Shown here one piece after another: positions 8,942-18,456 of a stretch of 64,000 bases of DNA (within the stretch, counting starts at the first letter, position 1; each line of letters begins with the position of its first letter). The position numbers were made by a program, and so were the translations under genes. This DNA comes from Verrucomicrobiota bacterium. GTDB lineage: Bacteria; Verrucomicrobiota; Verrucomicrobiia; Limisphaerales; JAEYXS01. The stretch is from NCBI GenBank assembly GCA_023431185.1, contig JAEYXS010000126.1, forward strand, positions 1 through 64,000, in the 5' to 3' direction. The notes under the pieces are model-generated. The model was not told the origin of the DNA. It saw nothing but the letters and a program-made list of their open reading frames with translations, and searched no databases.

Positions 8942-11900
8942 TTACAACCGTTTCACATTCACCTCATATACGACCCAATCGATTGAGTTGGCCCCCACGG
9001 CAAGACGGCCCGCCGGGGTGGCCCAGCGAGGATCAACACTCAGATCAGACACTGGACCGGACCATTGGTAAAGCGGCAGGGCGTCAAGGGTGGCGGTGAT
9101 GCTGGCATTGCCGCCATCAAGACGGACGGTGACTTCCAAATCGTGCTGGTCGGCATCTTTAAACTGCTTGCCACGCACCACGCCGGGTAAATCTTTCAGC
9201 GCTTTGCCTTGAACCATTGTCAGGCCAGTGTAGCCGCCCATGTCAGGGTGTGCATCCAGTTGAAAACTCACCATCCGGTCCCCGACTGGCAATTGGAGGT
9301 TAAAAAGCAGCTTCTCGCTGAGCCGACGCAATTTCACCCGTACTTGATAGCTCATGCCGGTTAGATTACCGGGCAGCGGTAGTGAGCTAAAACCACCTGC
9401 CGGGCTGAAGAGCACTCCATTATCCATACGCCAGCCTCTGCTGGTCTGCTTGACCACTGCCGGAGTAAGTTGGGCGATGAGATTTTCCCACTCGCCCGGT
9501 TTCATCTGGGAGACACTTACGGTGGTCGCATTCGTTGCCGCTCTGCTCGCTCCTTGTTGCCGTTGAGGGATGGTTGTTTCATTGCTCAGATCCCAGATGC
9601 GGATGATGTGGTCTATGGCGGTCTTCGCCGCGAGTCGTTTGCCAGTAGAACTGAAAATCAGGTGCTCCGGCGGATTCAACAACCCGAAAAATTCCGCGAC
9701 TCGCCGCTCCCTCTCAATGTCCAGAACTTTGACGCTGAGATCTTCTGAACCGGAGGCGATGCGCGGTTGGTTAGGGTGCCAGGCCAGCACCGTGATGGGC
9801 GCATCATGGGCACGAAATGCGCTTTGTATCGCGAGCGTGGAAGCATCACGAATACGGATGAACTTGTCCGCCCCGGCCTCCGCAAAGCGCCGTGCATCCG
9901 GCGCCACCGCCAAGGCATCCATGGCTGTCGCGTTAGTAGCGGATTTCAGCACCTTCCCATTAGCCGCGTCCCAGAGGAGAATTCGCTCTTCCGCGCCCGT
10001 GTTTCCCCGTGAACCATTGACTGTCACCAATCCCACGAGCCGATCATCGCCCAGCCAGTTCAGATCATTGATGCGATTGACGTTATCAAGCTCCAAACGC
10101 ACAGAAACCTTGCCTGAGGCGGTCGAGAAGATTTGTAGTTTCGCCGTTTGCGCCCTTTCCATGAGGGCCAGTGATTTTCCGTCCGGGCTGGGTCGCAATC
10201 GGTAAGGCCAAAACTCTGCCGTGATTTTGCCGAACTCTTCCACCTTGCCGCCGTCCCGCCGCAATAAATGCACCGCGTTGCTGAATCCCGGTCGGGATAA
10301 CACGGCCAATGAAGCATCGGCTGAGACAGCAGCGGTATGATTGAGGCGGTTGGCCGGTTGCCAGATAAACTCCATGCCCGAGGGCCTCAAGCCCACCAAA
10401 CCCCAAGAATCATATGCATTGCTCAGGAGCTGGTCATCTGAACCCCAGAAAACTGGGCGTCCCATATGGTAGGACTGCATTCGCCACCGGGGCAATTGGC
10501 CCGTCAAATCCCAGACACGCGTATTGGCTCCACTGATCAACAGCTCGTTGGAACGGGGATGCACGCTTAAACTCACTGGCTGGCCTTGCCCGCCCAAGAG
10601 AGAACGGATCGCATTTCCGGTTCGCGCTTCCCATACTTCGATCAACTGACCACCATCACTTTTCAACGCTGCGGTCACCAGTTGCTCCCCATCCGATGTG
10701 ATTCCGATGTGCCCACGTGATTGTTTCTGAGGTAACGCGAAAAGAGTTTTACCATCCACCAGACTCACGCATTCGGTGATGCCACCAATCGTAAATGTAT
10801 ATACTGACTGGCCATCCGGATGGACCACCATGGTCCATTGATAAGCGGGTATGCGTCCGCCCAGATTTCTGACCAGGCTGCCATCGCTGGCGCGAACGAT
10901 TTGGAGCCGGCTTTGCAAGGTGACTTTCAGTATTTCGTTTGCGCCCGGCATAAAGACCCCCAGCACGCCGATCACACCGGGTTGCTTATCCTCCCATAGC
11001 AAGGATCCGGTCACACTGTTCCAGACCTGCAGCGACCCGGCACCGTGCCGGAGCAGTTTCTCATTATCCCCAAATTCCACATGCACACTGGCCGGCGTAG
11101 CCCATTCCTTGATCTTGGTGCCGTCTCGCACCTGATGAACCACGATTCCTCCGGGGCCTTCTCGCGCCACCGCCAATCTTTGGCCATCAGGCGAAAATGC
11201 CAGTCGATATTGGTTGGCTTCACTCCGCCTGCTGAACCCCGGTTCAAACTCCAGCAACCGCTCGCCGGTCCGCACGTTCATGATGGTGACCTTTCGATTT
11301 CTATCAGCGACGGCAAAGACCCCTGGGCGCACTGGATCAGCGGCTGCGCCCTCGGTTGGGGCTGTGCCCAAACGGATGCGGGCGATGGAACTGTCTGATT
11401 TCGCCAGCAGATAACTCCAGGTGGAGTCGCGCAAATCTTCCGGCACATCATTGAGCGCACTCTGCATCGCCAGGCCATCTGCTTCGCGCATGGCGGCCTC
11501 GGCCAATGAGAGCGCGGACTTGGCCAGCGACTTTCGTGCCTCTTGCTCCTTCTGCACGGCCAACGCTCCGGCTTCCCTGGCCTGTGTCGCGCTCTTTTCC
11601 GCTTCGGCTGCATTGGCGAGCGCTTTCTTTTCACTCGAGACCACCTTGATCATGAAGCCTACCGTCAGAAGCGTAATGACTGCCAGTGCCGAGGCGAAAG
11701 TCTTGTGCCGCTTGATTAGCAACCATAGTTCGCCTGCTTTGCCTACATTTTCCGCGCTGGTAGCAAACCCCCGCTGATACGCCTCTACATCCGCCAGCAA
11801 CTCACCCACGCTTCCGTAACGCTGCTCGCGGTCAAACGCCAACGCCTTCATCGTGATCGCCGACAACGTCCCCGGCACTCGCCCGCCCGGACAATGCGGC

Positions 11901-13147
11901 AACGGAGTAATCAACTTCGGGTCAGTGACGTTCCCCGCAGGTAACTTCTTCCCCGCAGCAGAACTGCTCCCGGTGTTGAAATGCGTCGGTGGCACGATGT
12001 TCCCGCTCTTCACCTTGTCCAGCACCTCCTTGATCGTCCGCCCCTCCACCGGCGGTTTCAGCGTCAAGATCGCATACAATATCCCGCCCAGGCTGAACAC
12101 ATCCGCGCGTTCATCCAAGTCCCCCACCTTCCCCTCCGCCTGCTCGGGCGGCATATATTGCGGCGAACCCATCACCGCGCCATCCACCGTCAGATTCTGC
12201 GAACTTCCGCGCATCTGCGAATCGCTCAACTCCTCAAATCCCGTGGGCAATGTGCTGTCTTTTGGATTCGCCGTTGCACCTTTGGCCGATGCCAGCAACT
12301 GCAGTTCCTGCGCCGTCTGGGCCACGTCATAAAGCACCTTGGCCAGTCCCCAATCCATCACGAGCACCTCGCCGAACTGCCCCACCATCACATTCTCCGG
12401 CTTCAGATCGCGGTGGATGACTCCCTTCGCATGGGCGAATGCCATCGCCTCACAGATCTTCCGGTAAATATTCAGCAACCGGTCCAGCGTGAACTCCTTC
12501 ACCGTCGCCGCCTTCCCCGCTTTCAAATCATCCAAAATCGCCTGCAGCGTGCGCCCCTCCACCTTCTTCATCGTGTAGTAGAGCCGCCCCTCCGCGTCCT
12601 TACCCATCTCGTAGATCGGCACGATGCTGGGATGCTCCAACCTTGCGAGCACCGTCGCCTCCCGGATAAATCGCAACCGGATGCTCTCGCTGTCCCCGAT
12701 GTCATGCCGCACCACCTTCATCGCCACCGTCCGCCCCAGCAACTGGTCATTCGCCTCCAGCACCGCTCCCATGCCACCCTTCGCGATCTCTGCTCCCTTC
12801 GTATAATGCCCGGCGATTCCCGATCCGTTCGTATCGCTCGCCGATTCGCTCGCCAAACTGATCTGCAGTCGCACCGTCCCCAAGTGCAATTCCACCGGAT
12901 ACGCCAAAGCACGGCTCTCCCGCACTGATTGCCCGCTGTGATACGTCCCCGACGTGCTTCCCAAATCCTCCACCGTGCACTGCGTTTCGCCCAGCGTCAG
13001 TCGCACATGCCGCCGCGAGATCTCCGGTGACACGATCGCCAAATCACACGTCCCCTGTTCCCGCCCCAAGACATAACTGCCCAGTGCAAGACGATGTTCA
13101 AACCGCCCGCCCGACGGCGGCTCGATGACCAGATGAAAAATAGCCAT
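8942..13147 (-). CDS. FHA - Ser/Thr kinase - TM - WD40 giant protein
   Basis: About 1401 residues. Residues 1-100 form an FHA phosphopeptide-binding domain (LGRE near 28, SPEISRRH near 40-47). A PknB-type kinase domain follows: AKGGMGAV near 122-129, catalytic lysine in AMKVV near 144, HRDLKPEN at 245-252, and DWG replacing DFG near 265-267. A single membrane helix near 483-503 is followed by an alanine/glutamate-rich coiled coil, about 600 residues of WD40-like propeller repeats, and a C-terminal jelly-roll region resembling DUF1080/LamG. The kinase would be cytoplasmic and the propeller on the other side of the membrane. The start at 13147 opens directly into the FHA strand; an earlier in-frame ATG exists at 13264. 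Confidence 0.88.
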   Translation of the reverse strand: MAIFHLVIEPPSGGRFEHRLALGSYVLGREQGTCDLAIVSPEISRRHVRLTLGETQCTVEDLGSTSGTYHSGQSVRESRALAYPVELHLGTVRLQISLASESASDTNGSGIAGHYTKGAEIAKGGMGAVLEANDQLLGRTVAMKVVRHDIGDSESIRLRFIREATVLARLEHPSIVPIYEMGKDAEGRLYYTMKKVEGRTLQAILDDLKAGKAATVKEFTLDRLLNIYRKICEAMAFAHAKGVIHRDLKPENVMVGQFGEVLVMDWGLAKVLYDVAQTAQELQLLASAKGATANPKDSTLPTGFEELSDSQMRGSSQNLTVDGAVMGSPQYMPPEQAEGKVGDLDERADVFSLGGILYAILTLKPPVEGRTIKEVLDKVKSGNIVPPTHFNTGSSSAAGKKLPAGNVTDPKLITPLPHCPGGRVPGTLSAITMKALAFDREQRYGSVGELLADVEAYQRGFATSAENVGKAGELWLLIKRHKTFASALAVITLLTVGFMIKVVSSEKKALANAAEAEKSATQAREAGALAVQKEQEARKSLAKSALSLAEAAMREADGLAMQSALNDVPEDLRDSTWSYLLAKSDSSIARIRLGTAPTEGAAADPVRPGVFAVADRNRKVTIMNVRTGERLLEFEPGFSRRSEANQYRLAFSPDGQRLAVAREGPGGIVVHQVRDGTKIKEWATPASVHVEFGDNEKLLRHGAGSLQVWNSVTGSLLWEDKQPGVIGVLGVFMPGANEILKVTLQSRLQIVRASDGSLVRNLGGRIPAYQWTMVVHPDGQSVYTFTIGGITECVSLVDGKTLFALPQKQSRGHIGITSDGEQLVTAALKSDGGQLIEVWEARTGNAIRSLLGGQGQPVSLSVHPRSNELLISGANTRVWDLTGQLPRWRMQSYHMGRPVFWGSDDQLLSNAYDSWGLVGLRPSGMEFIWQPANRLNHTAAVSADASLAVLSRPGFSNAVHLLRRDGGKVEEFGKITAEFWPYRLRPSPDGKSLALMERAQTAKLQIFSTASGKVSVRLELDNVNRINDLNWLGDDRLVGLVTVNGSRGNTGAEERILLWDAANGKVLKSATNATAMDALAVAPDARRFAEAGADKFIRIRDASTLAIQSAFRAHDAPITVLAWHPNQPRIASGSEDLSVKVLDIERERRVAEFFGLLNPPEHLIFSSTGKRLAAKTAIDHIIRIWDLSNETTIPQRQQGASRAATNATTVSVSQMKPGEWENLIAQLTPAVVKQTSRGWRMDNGVLFSPAGGFSSLPLPGNLTGMSYQVRVKLRRLSEKLLFNLQLPVGDRMVSFQLDAHPDMGGYTGLTMVQGKALKDLPGVVRGKQFKDADQHDLEVTVRLDGGNASITATLDALPLYQWSGPVSDLSVDPRWATPAGRLAVGANSIDWVVYEVNVKRL

Positions 13148-13408
13148 GCCCATTCCCCGATAGGGCCAACCTCCCCGTACAATCCGGTTGGCAAACTGCT
13201 GATTTATGTGTGTCGTTGCGGACAATCCAATTGTCCGCCCCTTCCTCAAAACAGCAGGAAGCAACCATTTTTGCTCACCCGACCTCAGGCCAGCAAATAT
13301 TTGATGACCCTACCTTCGTCCTTCCGGCCAATCAATCGCCGATTATGATGCTTGGATGCACAGCCGATGAACGGTCCGCGCCCCTCATCCTCCTGCCCAG
13401 CTAGAATT

Positions 13409-14677
13409 TTACGCACGCGAGAGCCCGGCCAACGGTTTCGAACCGGTCGCAAACGCCTCCACCTCCAGCCCCAGATGTTGGAGGTAGGACACAAATAAGT
13501 TGCACAACGGCGGATGGTTGTCCGCGTTGAACGCCAGGTGCTGCCCGTGCTGGAAGCGTCCGCCCGCCGTGATAAGCGGCAGATTAGTGTTGTTGTGGCT
13601 GGAGGCATTGCCAAGGTTCGAGCCCAGCATGATCGCCGTCTGGTCCAGCAACGTGCGCTCGCCTTCCTTGATCGCGTCCAGCTTCTGCATGAATTCACCG
13701 AAGAGCCGCATCTCTTCCTTCTCGATGATCGCCAGCTTCTTGATCTTGTCCGGGTCCTTGCCGTGATGGCTGAGATTATGCCAGCCGTCATCCACGCCTT
13801 GCAGCGACACCACTTCATTGCCACCGGCGCCGCAGAACGTGATGAGCCGCGAGGAATCCGTCTGCAACGCGAGCACCATCAGATCGTAGAAGAGCCGCAT
13901 GCGCCCGGTGAAGTCCGCGCGGTCCTCGATGTCCGTGGGCGGTTTCTGTTCCACCTTTGGTTTCGGCAGCTTCGCCCATTCCTCGGCCTTCACCAGCCGT
14001 TGCTCCAACTCGCGCACACTCGTGAAATACTGGTCCAGCGTCTGCACATCATCACGTCCCAACGAACGGCTGATCTGGCCGGTCTGTTCGCGCACCAAGT
14101 CCATGATGCTTTGCCCGTCCTTGATGCGCCGCATCTGGTTGGCTTTCTCTTCTTTCGTTCCTTCCAGGAAGAGCCGCGCAAAAAGTTTCGAAGGCCGCAT
14201 CTCCGGCGGGATGCGCACGCCCGAGCGTGTGTAGGACAGTCCCGCGCCATTTGCGGACAGCACGATGGAGCTCACGCGCGTCTGGTGCCCGATGCGCTCC
14301 GCTGCAAATTGATCCACCGAGATCGTGTTCTTGAAGCTCGGCTGGCCCGGATGCGCCGCTCCCGTCAGATAACTCTGCTCCGCCGAATGCCCGCCATCCA
14401 CACCTGGATGCGACAGGCCGGAGAGCACCGTGAATTTGTTTCGCAACGCTTGCAGCGGCTCCAGGTAAGGCGTCGTTTCATAATCCTTCCCGACCTTCTG
14501 TGGCACAAGAAACGGCGTATGAATGCCCAACGGCGCGCAGATGGTCACCATTCGTCGCACATCAGGCGTCTCCACGGCCCGTGCGCTGCTTGGCAGCATG
14601 CTCTCCAATAACGGCAGGCCCATCGCGATGCCTGTGGTCCGCAAAAACGTCCGGCGATTCAGTTTGGGGAGGCTCAT
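13409..14677 (-). CDS. DUF1552 protein with Tat-like signal
   Basis: A protein of about 422 residues starting MSLPKLNRRTFLRTTGIAMG, a twin-arginine (RRTFL) export signal followed by a hydrophobic stretch. The rest fits the DUF1552 family, with segments such as VDGGHSAEQSYLTGAAHPG, RRIKDGQSIMDLV and GSNLGNASSHNNTNLPLITAGG. In Verrucomicrobia and Planctomycetes, DUF1552 proteins are nearly always encoded next to a DUF1592-type cytochrome protein, as here. Their substrate is unknown. An upstream ATG at 14725 overlaps the preceding gene and would bury the Tat signal, so 14677 was preferred. Confidence 0.88.
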   Translation of the reverse strand: MSLPKLNRRTFLRTTGIAMGLPLLESMLPSSARAVETPDVRRMVTICAPLGIHTPFLVPQKVGKDYETTPYLEPLQALRNKFTVLSGLSHPGVDGGHSAEQSYLTGAAHPGQPSFKNTISVDQFAAERIGHQTRVSSIVLSANGAGLSYTRSGVRIPPEMRPSKLFARLFLEGTKEEKANQMRRIKDGQSIMDLVREQTGQISRSLGRDDVQTLDQYFTSVRELEQRLVKAEEWAKLPKPKVEQKPPTDIEDRADFTGRMRLFYDLMVLALQTDSSRLITFCGAGGNEVVSLQGVDDGWHNLSHHGKDPDKIKKLAIIEKEEMRLFGEFMQKLDAIKEGERTLLDQTAIMLGSNLGNASSHNNTNLPLITAGGRFQHGQHLAFNADNHPPLCNLFVSYLQHLGLEVEAFATGSKPLAGLSRA

Positions 14678-14687
14678 AAAATTGCGC

Positions 14688-17093
14688 TCAAGGTTGTTGA
14701 AAAAGTTCGCTGTCCACGACCGCATGGATCATGGCCCGCAGTCCGTAGTCTTTCGCTTGCGCCGTGGTGACGATCTTATCCACCGCCGTGCGATCCGCTA
14801 CACTGGTTGGCCGGCCCGTGGCATACACCAGTAATTTCTCCGCCATGGCACGCGCGACGCGTTCGCGATCCGCCAGCAGATGTTCCCGGAACTGGATGAA
14901 ATCGGCAAACGCCCGTCCATCCGGCAATTCGCTGTTGGCTTCCACCTTCAGCCCCAGCTTGTAACGCTGATCCTTCACCTTCTCGCCCTCGCCCAAGGAG
15001 CGGTAACGGTCGCGATAACCGCCGATGGGATCGAACACTTCCATCGCAAAGCCCGGCGGATCGATGCGCACATGGCAGCGCGCGCAGGATTCCTCCGCCC
15101 GATGCTTGTCCAGTTGCGCGCGGATCGTGGTGGCACCACGGATGTCCGGCTCCACCGCGGGCACACCGGCTGGCGGCGGTGGCGCGGGCTGGCCCAAGAT
15201 CTTGTTCAAGACCCACACGCCACGCAGCACGGGCGAAGTCGTCGTGCCGTTCGCCGTGACCTTCAGCACCGCCGCTTGCGTGAGTACGCCGCCGCGCACG
15301 CTGTCTTTTGGCAATGGCACCACGCGGAAGTTCTCATGCCCTTTCACATCCGGAATGCCATAATGCCGCGCCAGGCGTTCGTTCAACACGGTGAAATCCG
15401 CATCGATGAAGTTCGCCACGCTCAAGTCATTTTCGAGGATGTGCGTGAAGAAGCCGCGCGATTCACCGAGCATCGCTTCCTGCAAGAGCGGTTCGAATTC
15501 CGGATACAGCTTGGCATCCGGCGTGGTGAACTCGATGTCGCGCAAGTTCAGCCATTGGCCCGTGAAGTTCTCCACGAAGCGTTGCCGGCGCGGGTCCTTG
15601 AGCATCCGCTCCACCTGTGCGTAACGCACCTTTGGATCCTTGAGCTGTCCCTTTGCCGCCAGTTGCATCAATTCATCGTCCGGCAAAGTGGACCATAGGA
15701 AATACGAAAGGCGCGAAGCCACCGTGTAGTCATCTACCACCGGCTCGCGATTGACCAAAAGGAAATAGGGCGAGCACAGGATCGCGGTGACGCCTGCGCG
15801 GACTGCTTGCTCGAAGTTGTGCCCCGCACTCAAGCGGTCCTGCGTCAGCTTCACGAAGGAATCCACCACCGCCTTGTCCACCGGCCGACGGAACGCGCGT
15901 GGCGCGAACTCCCGGATGATCCGCTCCGCATCCACCGCCGGTTGCGAGGACGTGACCGTGCTCAACTTCATGCCTTTGCGATGCCGCATGTAGATGGGTT
16001 TGTCCTCCACCATCGTGATGGTCGGGCTGTCGCCGAAGAGACGGCGTTGCGCCAGCGAAGGAAAATCCTGATCCAGCGGCCCATGTGTCTCCGCCCACAT
16101 CAGCCCGATGCCCGGTCGCGCCTCGTGCTTGTCGCGATACGTGATGTGCTCCGGGTAGATGCGCGGCACGATGTGCAGGGCTTCGCCTTCCTTCATGAAC
16201 GTCGTGAACTCGATGACCCGCGGATTCGCGGGCGTGCCGGTGATGTCGAATACCCCCATGGGCCGGAGCTTGCCCGGACCGAACAGCGGCCCCACATAGA
16301 GGGCCACGGCCAGGGTGCGGCCATTCGGTTCATGCGGCCAGGCGGCGACGCGGCAACGATAGACCCCGTCTTCGATCGGATGCGCGGAATCAAGACGCGC
16401 TGGTGGCCAGCCCGGCGCGAACTTCACGAACGAATTCTCCACCTCGATCGTTCCGCCCTTCTTCTTGTCCACGGAATCGATGTTGTCCTTGTTCTCCATC
16501 ATCACCGCGCGCCGCGTGGCGGGCGGGAGCGGTTTGATGCGGCGGATTACGGAATCGAACGCCACATCCGCTGCCTCCAGATACCGCTCCATCAGGACCG
16601 TCGAGATGCTCAATCCGTTCGCCACATTGTCGAAGCCCTGCACACTGCCATCCTCCGGCAACAGATCGGCCAGTGGTGTCTCGATGCCCAAAAGATCATG
16701 CAGCGTGTTCTCATACTCCACGCGGTTCATCCGGCGTAGCGCCACTGGTCGCGCTCCCGGCACCTTGGCCAGACTGTCGCTGATGCTATGCAGGACTTGG
16801 GCGACATCGCTCGCAGCCGGTCGCGTTTCCTTCTTCGGAGGCATGTCCCCGGAGTCGATTGCCTCCGCCACCTTGCGCCAGACTTCGCTGTTCTTTTTAT
16901 CCGCTGAGGGTGGTGCGAGCGTATCGAGACGCAGATCGCCCTTCTGCTTCTCCGGCCCGTGGCATTTTACGCAATGCTGTTTAAAAAAGGGTTGCGGGCT
17001 GGTGGCTGATGCCACGGCCTCTGAAAAAGAGGTGCAGAGGAAACTTGCAAGCACCCCGGTCAGCAGGGACCAGGCTGTATGTCGGCTAAACAT
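14688..17093 (-). CDS. DUF1592-type protein with planctomycete cytochrome c domain
   Basis: About 801 residues. After a signal peptide (MFSRHTAWSLLTGVLASFLC) comes a haem-binding FFKQHCVKCHGPEKQKGDL segment with one CVKCH site near residue 40. The DUF1587, DUF1595, DUF1592, DUF1588 and DUF1585 modules then appear in their usual order, seen as RRMNRVEYENTL, FAPRAFRRPVD, SRLSYFLWSTLPDDEL, RGGVLTQAAVLKVTANGT and ATGRPTSVADR. These large exported proteins are characteristic of Planctomycetes and Verrucomicrobia and are suspected to act in redox breakdown of polymers, without proof. The DUF1552 gene starts 10 bases downstream. Confidence 0.88.
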   Translation of the reverse strand: MFSRHTAWSLLTGVLASFLCTSFSEAVASATSPQPFFKQHCVKCHGPEKQKGDLRLDTLAPPSADKKNSEVWRKVAEAIDSGDMPPKKETRPAASDVAQVLHSISDSLAKVPGARPVALRRMNRVEYENTLHDLLGIETPLADLLPEDGSVQGFDNVANGLSISTVLMERYLEAADVAFDSVIRRIKPLPPATRRAVMMENKDNIDSVDKKKGGTIEVENSFVKFAPGWPPARLDSAHPIEDGVYRCRVAAWPHEPNGRTLAVALYVGPLFGPGKLRPMGVFDITGTPANPRVIEFTTFMKEGEALHIVPRIYPEHITYRDKHEARPGIGLMWAETHGPLDQDFPSLAQRRLFGDSPTITMVEDKPIYMRHRKGMKLSTVTSSQPAVDAERIIREFAPRAFRRPVDKAVVDSFVKLTQDRLSAGHNFEQAVRAGVTAILCSPYFLLVNREPVVDDYTVASRLSYFLWSTLPDDELMQLAAKGQLKDPKVRYAQVERMLKDPRRQRFVENFTGQWLNLRDIEFTTPDAKLYPEFEPLLQEAMLGESRGFFTHILENDLSVANFIDADFTVLNERLARHYGIPDVKGHENFRVVPLPKDSVRGGVLTQAAVLKVTANGTTTSPVLRGVWVLNKILGQPAPPPPAGVPAVEPDIRGATTIRAQLDKHRAEESCARCHVRIDPPGFAMEVFDPIGGYRDRYRSLGEGEKVKDQRYKLGLKVEANSELPDGRAFADFIQFREHLLADRERVARAMAEKLLVYATGRPTSVADRTAVDKIVTTAQAKDYGLRAMIHAVVDSELFQQP

Positions 17094-17192
17094 GGCTCGG
17101 TACAAAGTGATAAGACAACCTTGGCAGACCAGCATCGAAATGCCAGCCAGATTTCTGTGGGGAATAACCGTCTGTGGACGTGTGGAGGAAGA

Positions 17193-17268
17193 TGGTGGGC
17201 GCTGAGGGACTCGAACCCCCGACCAAATGCGTGTAAGGCATCTGCGCTAGCCACTGCGCCAAGCGCCC
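17193..17268 (-). tRNA. tRNA-Val (TAC)
   Basis: The minus strand folds into a full cloverleaf: acceptor GGGCGCT pairs with AGCGCCC, the D arm is GCGCAGTGGCTAGCGC, and anticodon stem GATGC/GCATT closes loop CTTACAC with anticodon TAC. The T arm GGGGG-TTCGAGT-CCCTC is intact. Discriminator A and a CCA end are encoded at 17193-17196. Confidence 0.95.
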
Positions 17269-17355
17269 GACCGCCGCAGAACCTAAAGCACCCGCCCCCT
17301 CTTTGGCAACGGGAACTTTCCCCCTCGAATCGCCCAACCACTGGTTCGATCTCAT

Positions 17356-17383
17356 TTTGAACTTTGAACTTTAGGCTTTGAAC
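17356..17383. repeat. Heptamer repeat, 4 units of TTTGAAC type
   Basis: Four consecutive 7-mers: tttgaac, tttgaac, tttaggc and tttgaac. The array ends 16 bases upstream of the EIIA start codon at 17400, so it occupies the place of a promoter or leader. It is one of four period-7 arrays in the window. Confidence 0.85.
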
Positions 17384-17399
17384 CTATTCTCTCCGCATC

Positions 17400-17897
17400 A
17401 TGAGCGATACTCCGGCACCCGAATGGTTTTTGTCCGACCTGCTGACCCCGGCCACCATCCAGCTCCAGCTCCGGGGCACCAATCGTGACGCCGTCTTGGC
17501 GGAATTGATCGAGCATATCCCCAGCATCGCCGGCCAGCCCGCTGCCAAACAGACTCTCCTCCGCGCCTTGCAGGAGCGTGAGGATCTCCACTCCACTGCT
17601 ATCGGTGATGGTATCGCCCTGCCGCACGCTAGGAATGCCCTCGTCGGCATGGTGGACAGTGCCGTCATCGTCTTCGGCCGTCATCCTACCGGTGTGCCTT
17701 ACGGCGCAGACGATCGGATTCCAGCCAAGGTTTTCTTCCTCTTGGTCGCCACCAACGTCAGCGAACACCTCCGCCTGCTCGCCCGCATCAGCCGTCTTCT
17801 GCGCGCGCCCAAGCTCCGGCAAGAACTCCTCAAAGTGGACAAGACCGAGAACGTGCTGAAACTCCTCCGCGACGCCGAACAAGGCATGAATCGGTAG
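17400..17897 (+). CDS. PTS EIIA-Ntr-like phosphocarrier domain protein
   Basis: A 165-residue stand-alone EIIA domain of the fructose/mannitol (Ntr) type. The phosphorylatable histidine is H76 in GIALPHAR, preceded by the expected TAIGDG turn. The N-terminus WFLSDLLTPATIQLQL matches the usual entry strand. Such proteins accept phosphate from NPr or HPr and often regulate rather than transport; no PTS permease gene is nearby, which favours a regulatory role. No clear Shine-Dalgarno sequence precedes the start, where a heptamer array sits instead. Confidence 0.87.
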   Translation: MSDTPAPEWFLSDLLTPATIQLQLRGTNRDAVLAELIEHIPSIAGQPAAKQTLLRALQEREDLHSTAIGDGIALPHARNALVGMVDSAVIVFGRHPTGVPYGADDRIPAKVFFLLVATNVSEHLRLLARISRLLRAPKLRQELLKVDKTENVLKLLRDAEQGMNR

Positions 17898-17904
17898 GAT
17901 TTTA

Positions 17905-17990
17905 TTTAGCCACGGATGAAACACAGATTTTCACAGATAGAAGACAACCCTCAGTCATCTGTGTGATTTGGCATTTCATCCGTGGCTAAA
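17905..17990. repeat. Long inverted repeat (TTTAGCCACGGATGAAA arms)
   Basis: The arm tttagccacggatgaaa at 17905-17921 is perfectly inverted at 17974-17990. An inner pair (cacagat with atctgtg, at 17932-17938 and 17957-17963) extends the pairing. It could form a large stem-loop between the convergent EIIA and trmL genes and may act as a two-way terminator. The right arm supplies the TAG stop codon of trmL (17986-17988). The element looks like a non-autonomous or REP-type intergenic repeat. Confidence 0.85.
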
Positions 17991-18450
17991 CCTCTCCTTT
18001 GAATCCCTGCTGACGCAATGCTTCAAAGAGCACCAGCGCCGCACAGTTTGAAAGATTCAGTGACCGCGACTCCGCATTGAACATCGGTATCCGCAGCCAC
18101 CGCTCGCGGTTCTCCTCGATCAATTGCTTCGGCAAACCCGCCGTCTCCCGGCCGAAGACAAGATAGTCGTCCGCTTGATAGGCCACCTCCGCATAGTGCT
18201 TGGGCCCCTCCGATTCGATGAACCAAAAGCACGCTCCGGTTGGCTGTCCGGCAACGAACTCCGCCCAGTTCTTCCAGCGTTTACAATCCACCTGCTGCCA
18301 GTAATCCATCCCGGCGCGTTTGAGCTGCTTGTCGTCCAGTTGAAAACCGAATGGCTCGATGAGATGCAGCCGCGTCTTCGTGGCCGCGCAAAGCCGGGCG
18401 ACATTGCCTGTGTTCGGTGGAATCTCTGGCTGTAAGAGAACGATGTTCAT
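17986..18450 (-). CDS. trmL: tRNA (cytidine(34)-2'-O)-methyltransferase
   Basis: A 154-residue SPOUT enzyme. The start MNIVLLQPEIPPNTGNVARL is the family signature, and the knot-forming SAM-binding segments YLVFGRETAGLP and RSLNLSNCAALVLFEALRQ are intact. TrmL methylates the ribose of wobble base 34 in tRNA-Leu. It is the last gene of the run hemL-ruvX-truA-trmL and starts 6 bases after truA ends. Its stop codon is contributed by a palindromic repeat, so the very C-terminus (FKGEV) may differ from relatives. Confidence 0.93.
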   Translation of the reverse strand: MNIVLLQPEIPPNTGNVARLCAATKTRLHLIEPFGFQLDDKQLKRAGMDYWQQVDCKRWKNWAEFVAGQPTGACFWFIESEGPKHYAEVAYQADDYLVFGRETAGLPKQLIEENRERWLRIPMFNAESRSLNLSNCAALVLFEALRQQGFKGEV

Positions 18451-18456
18451 GCGGTA

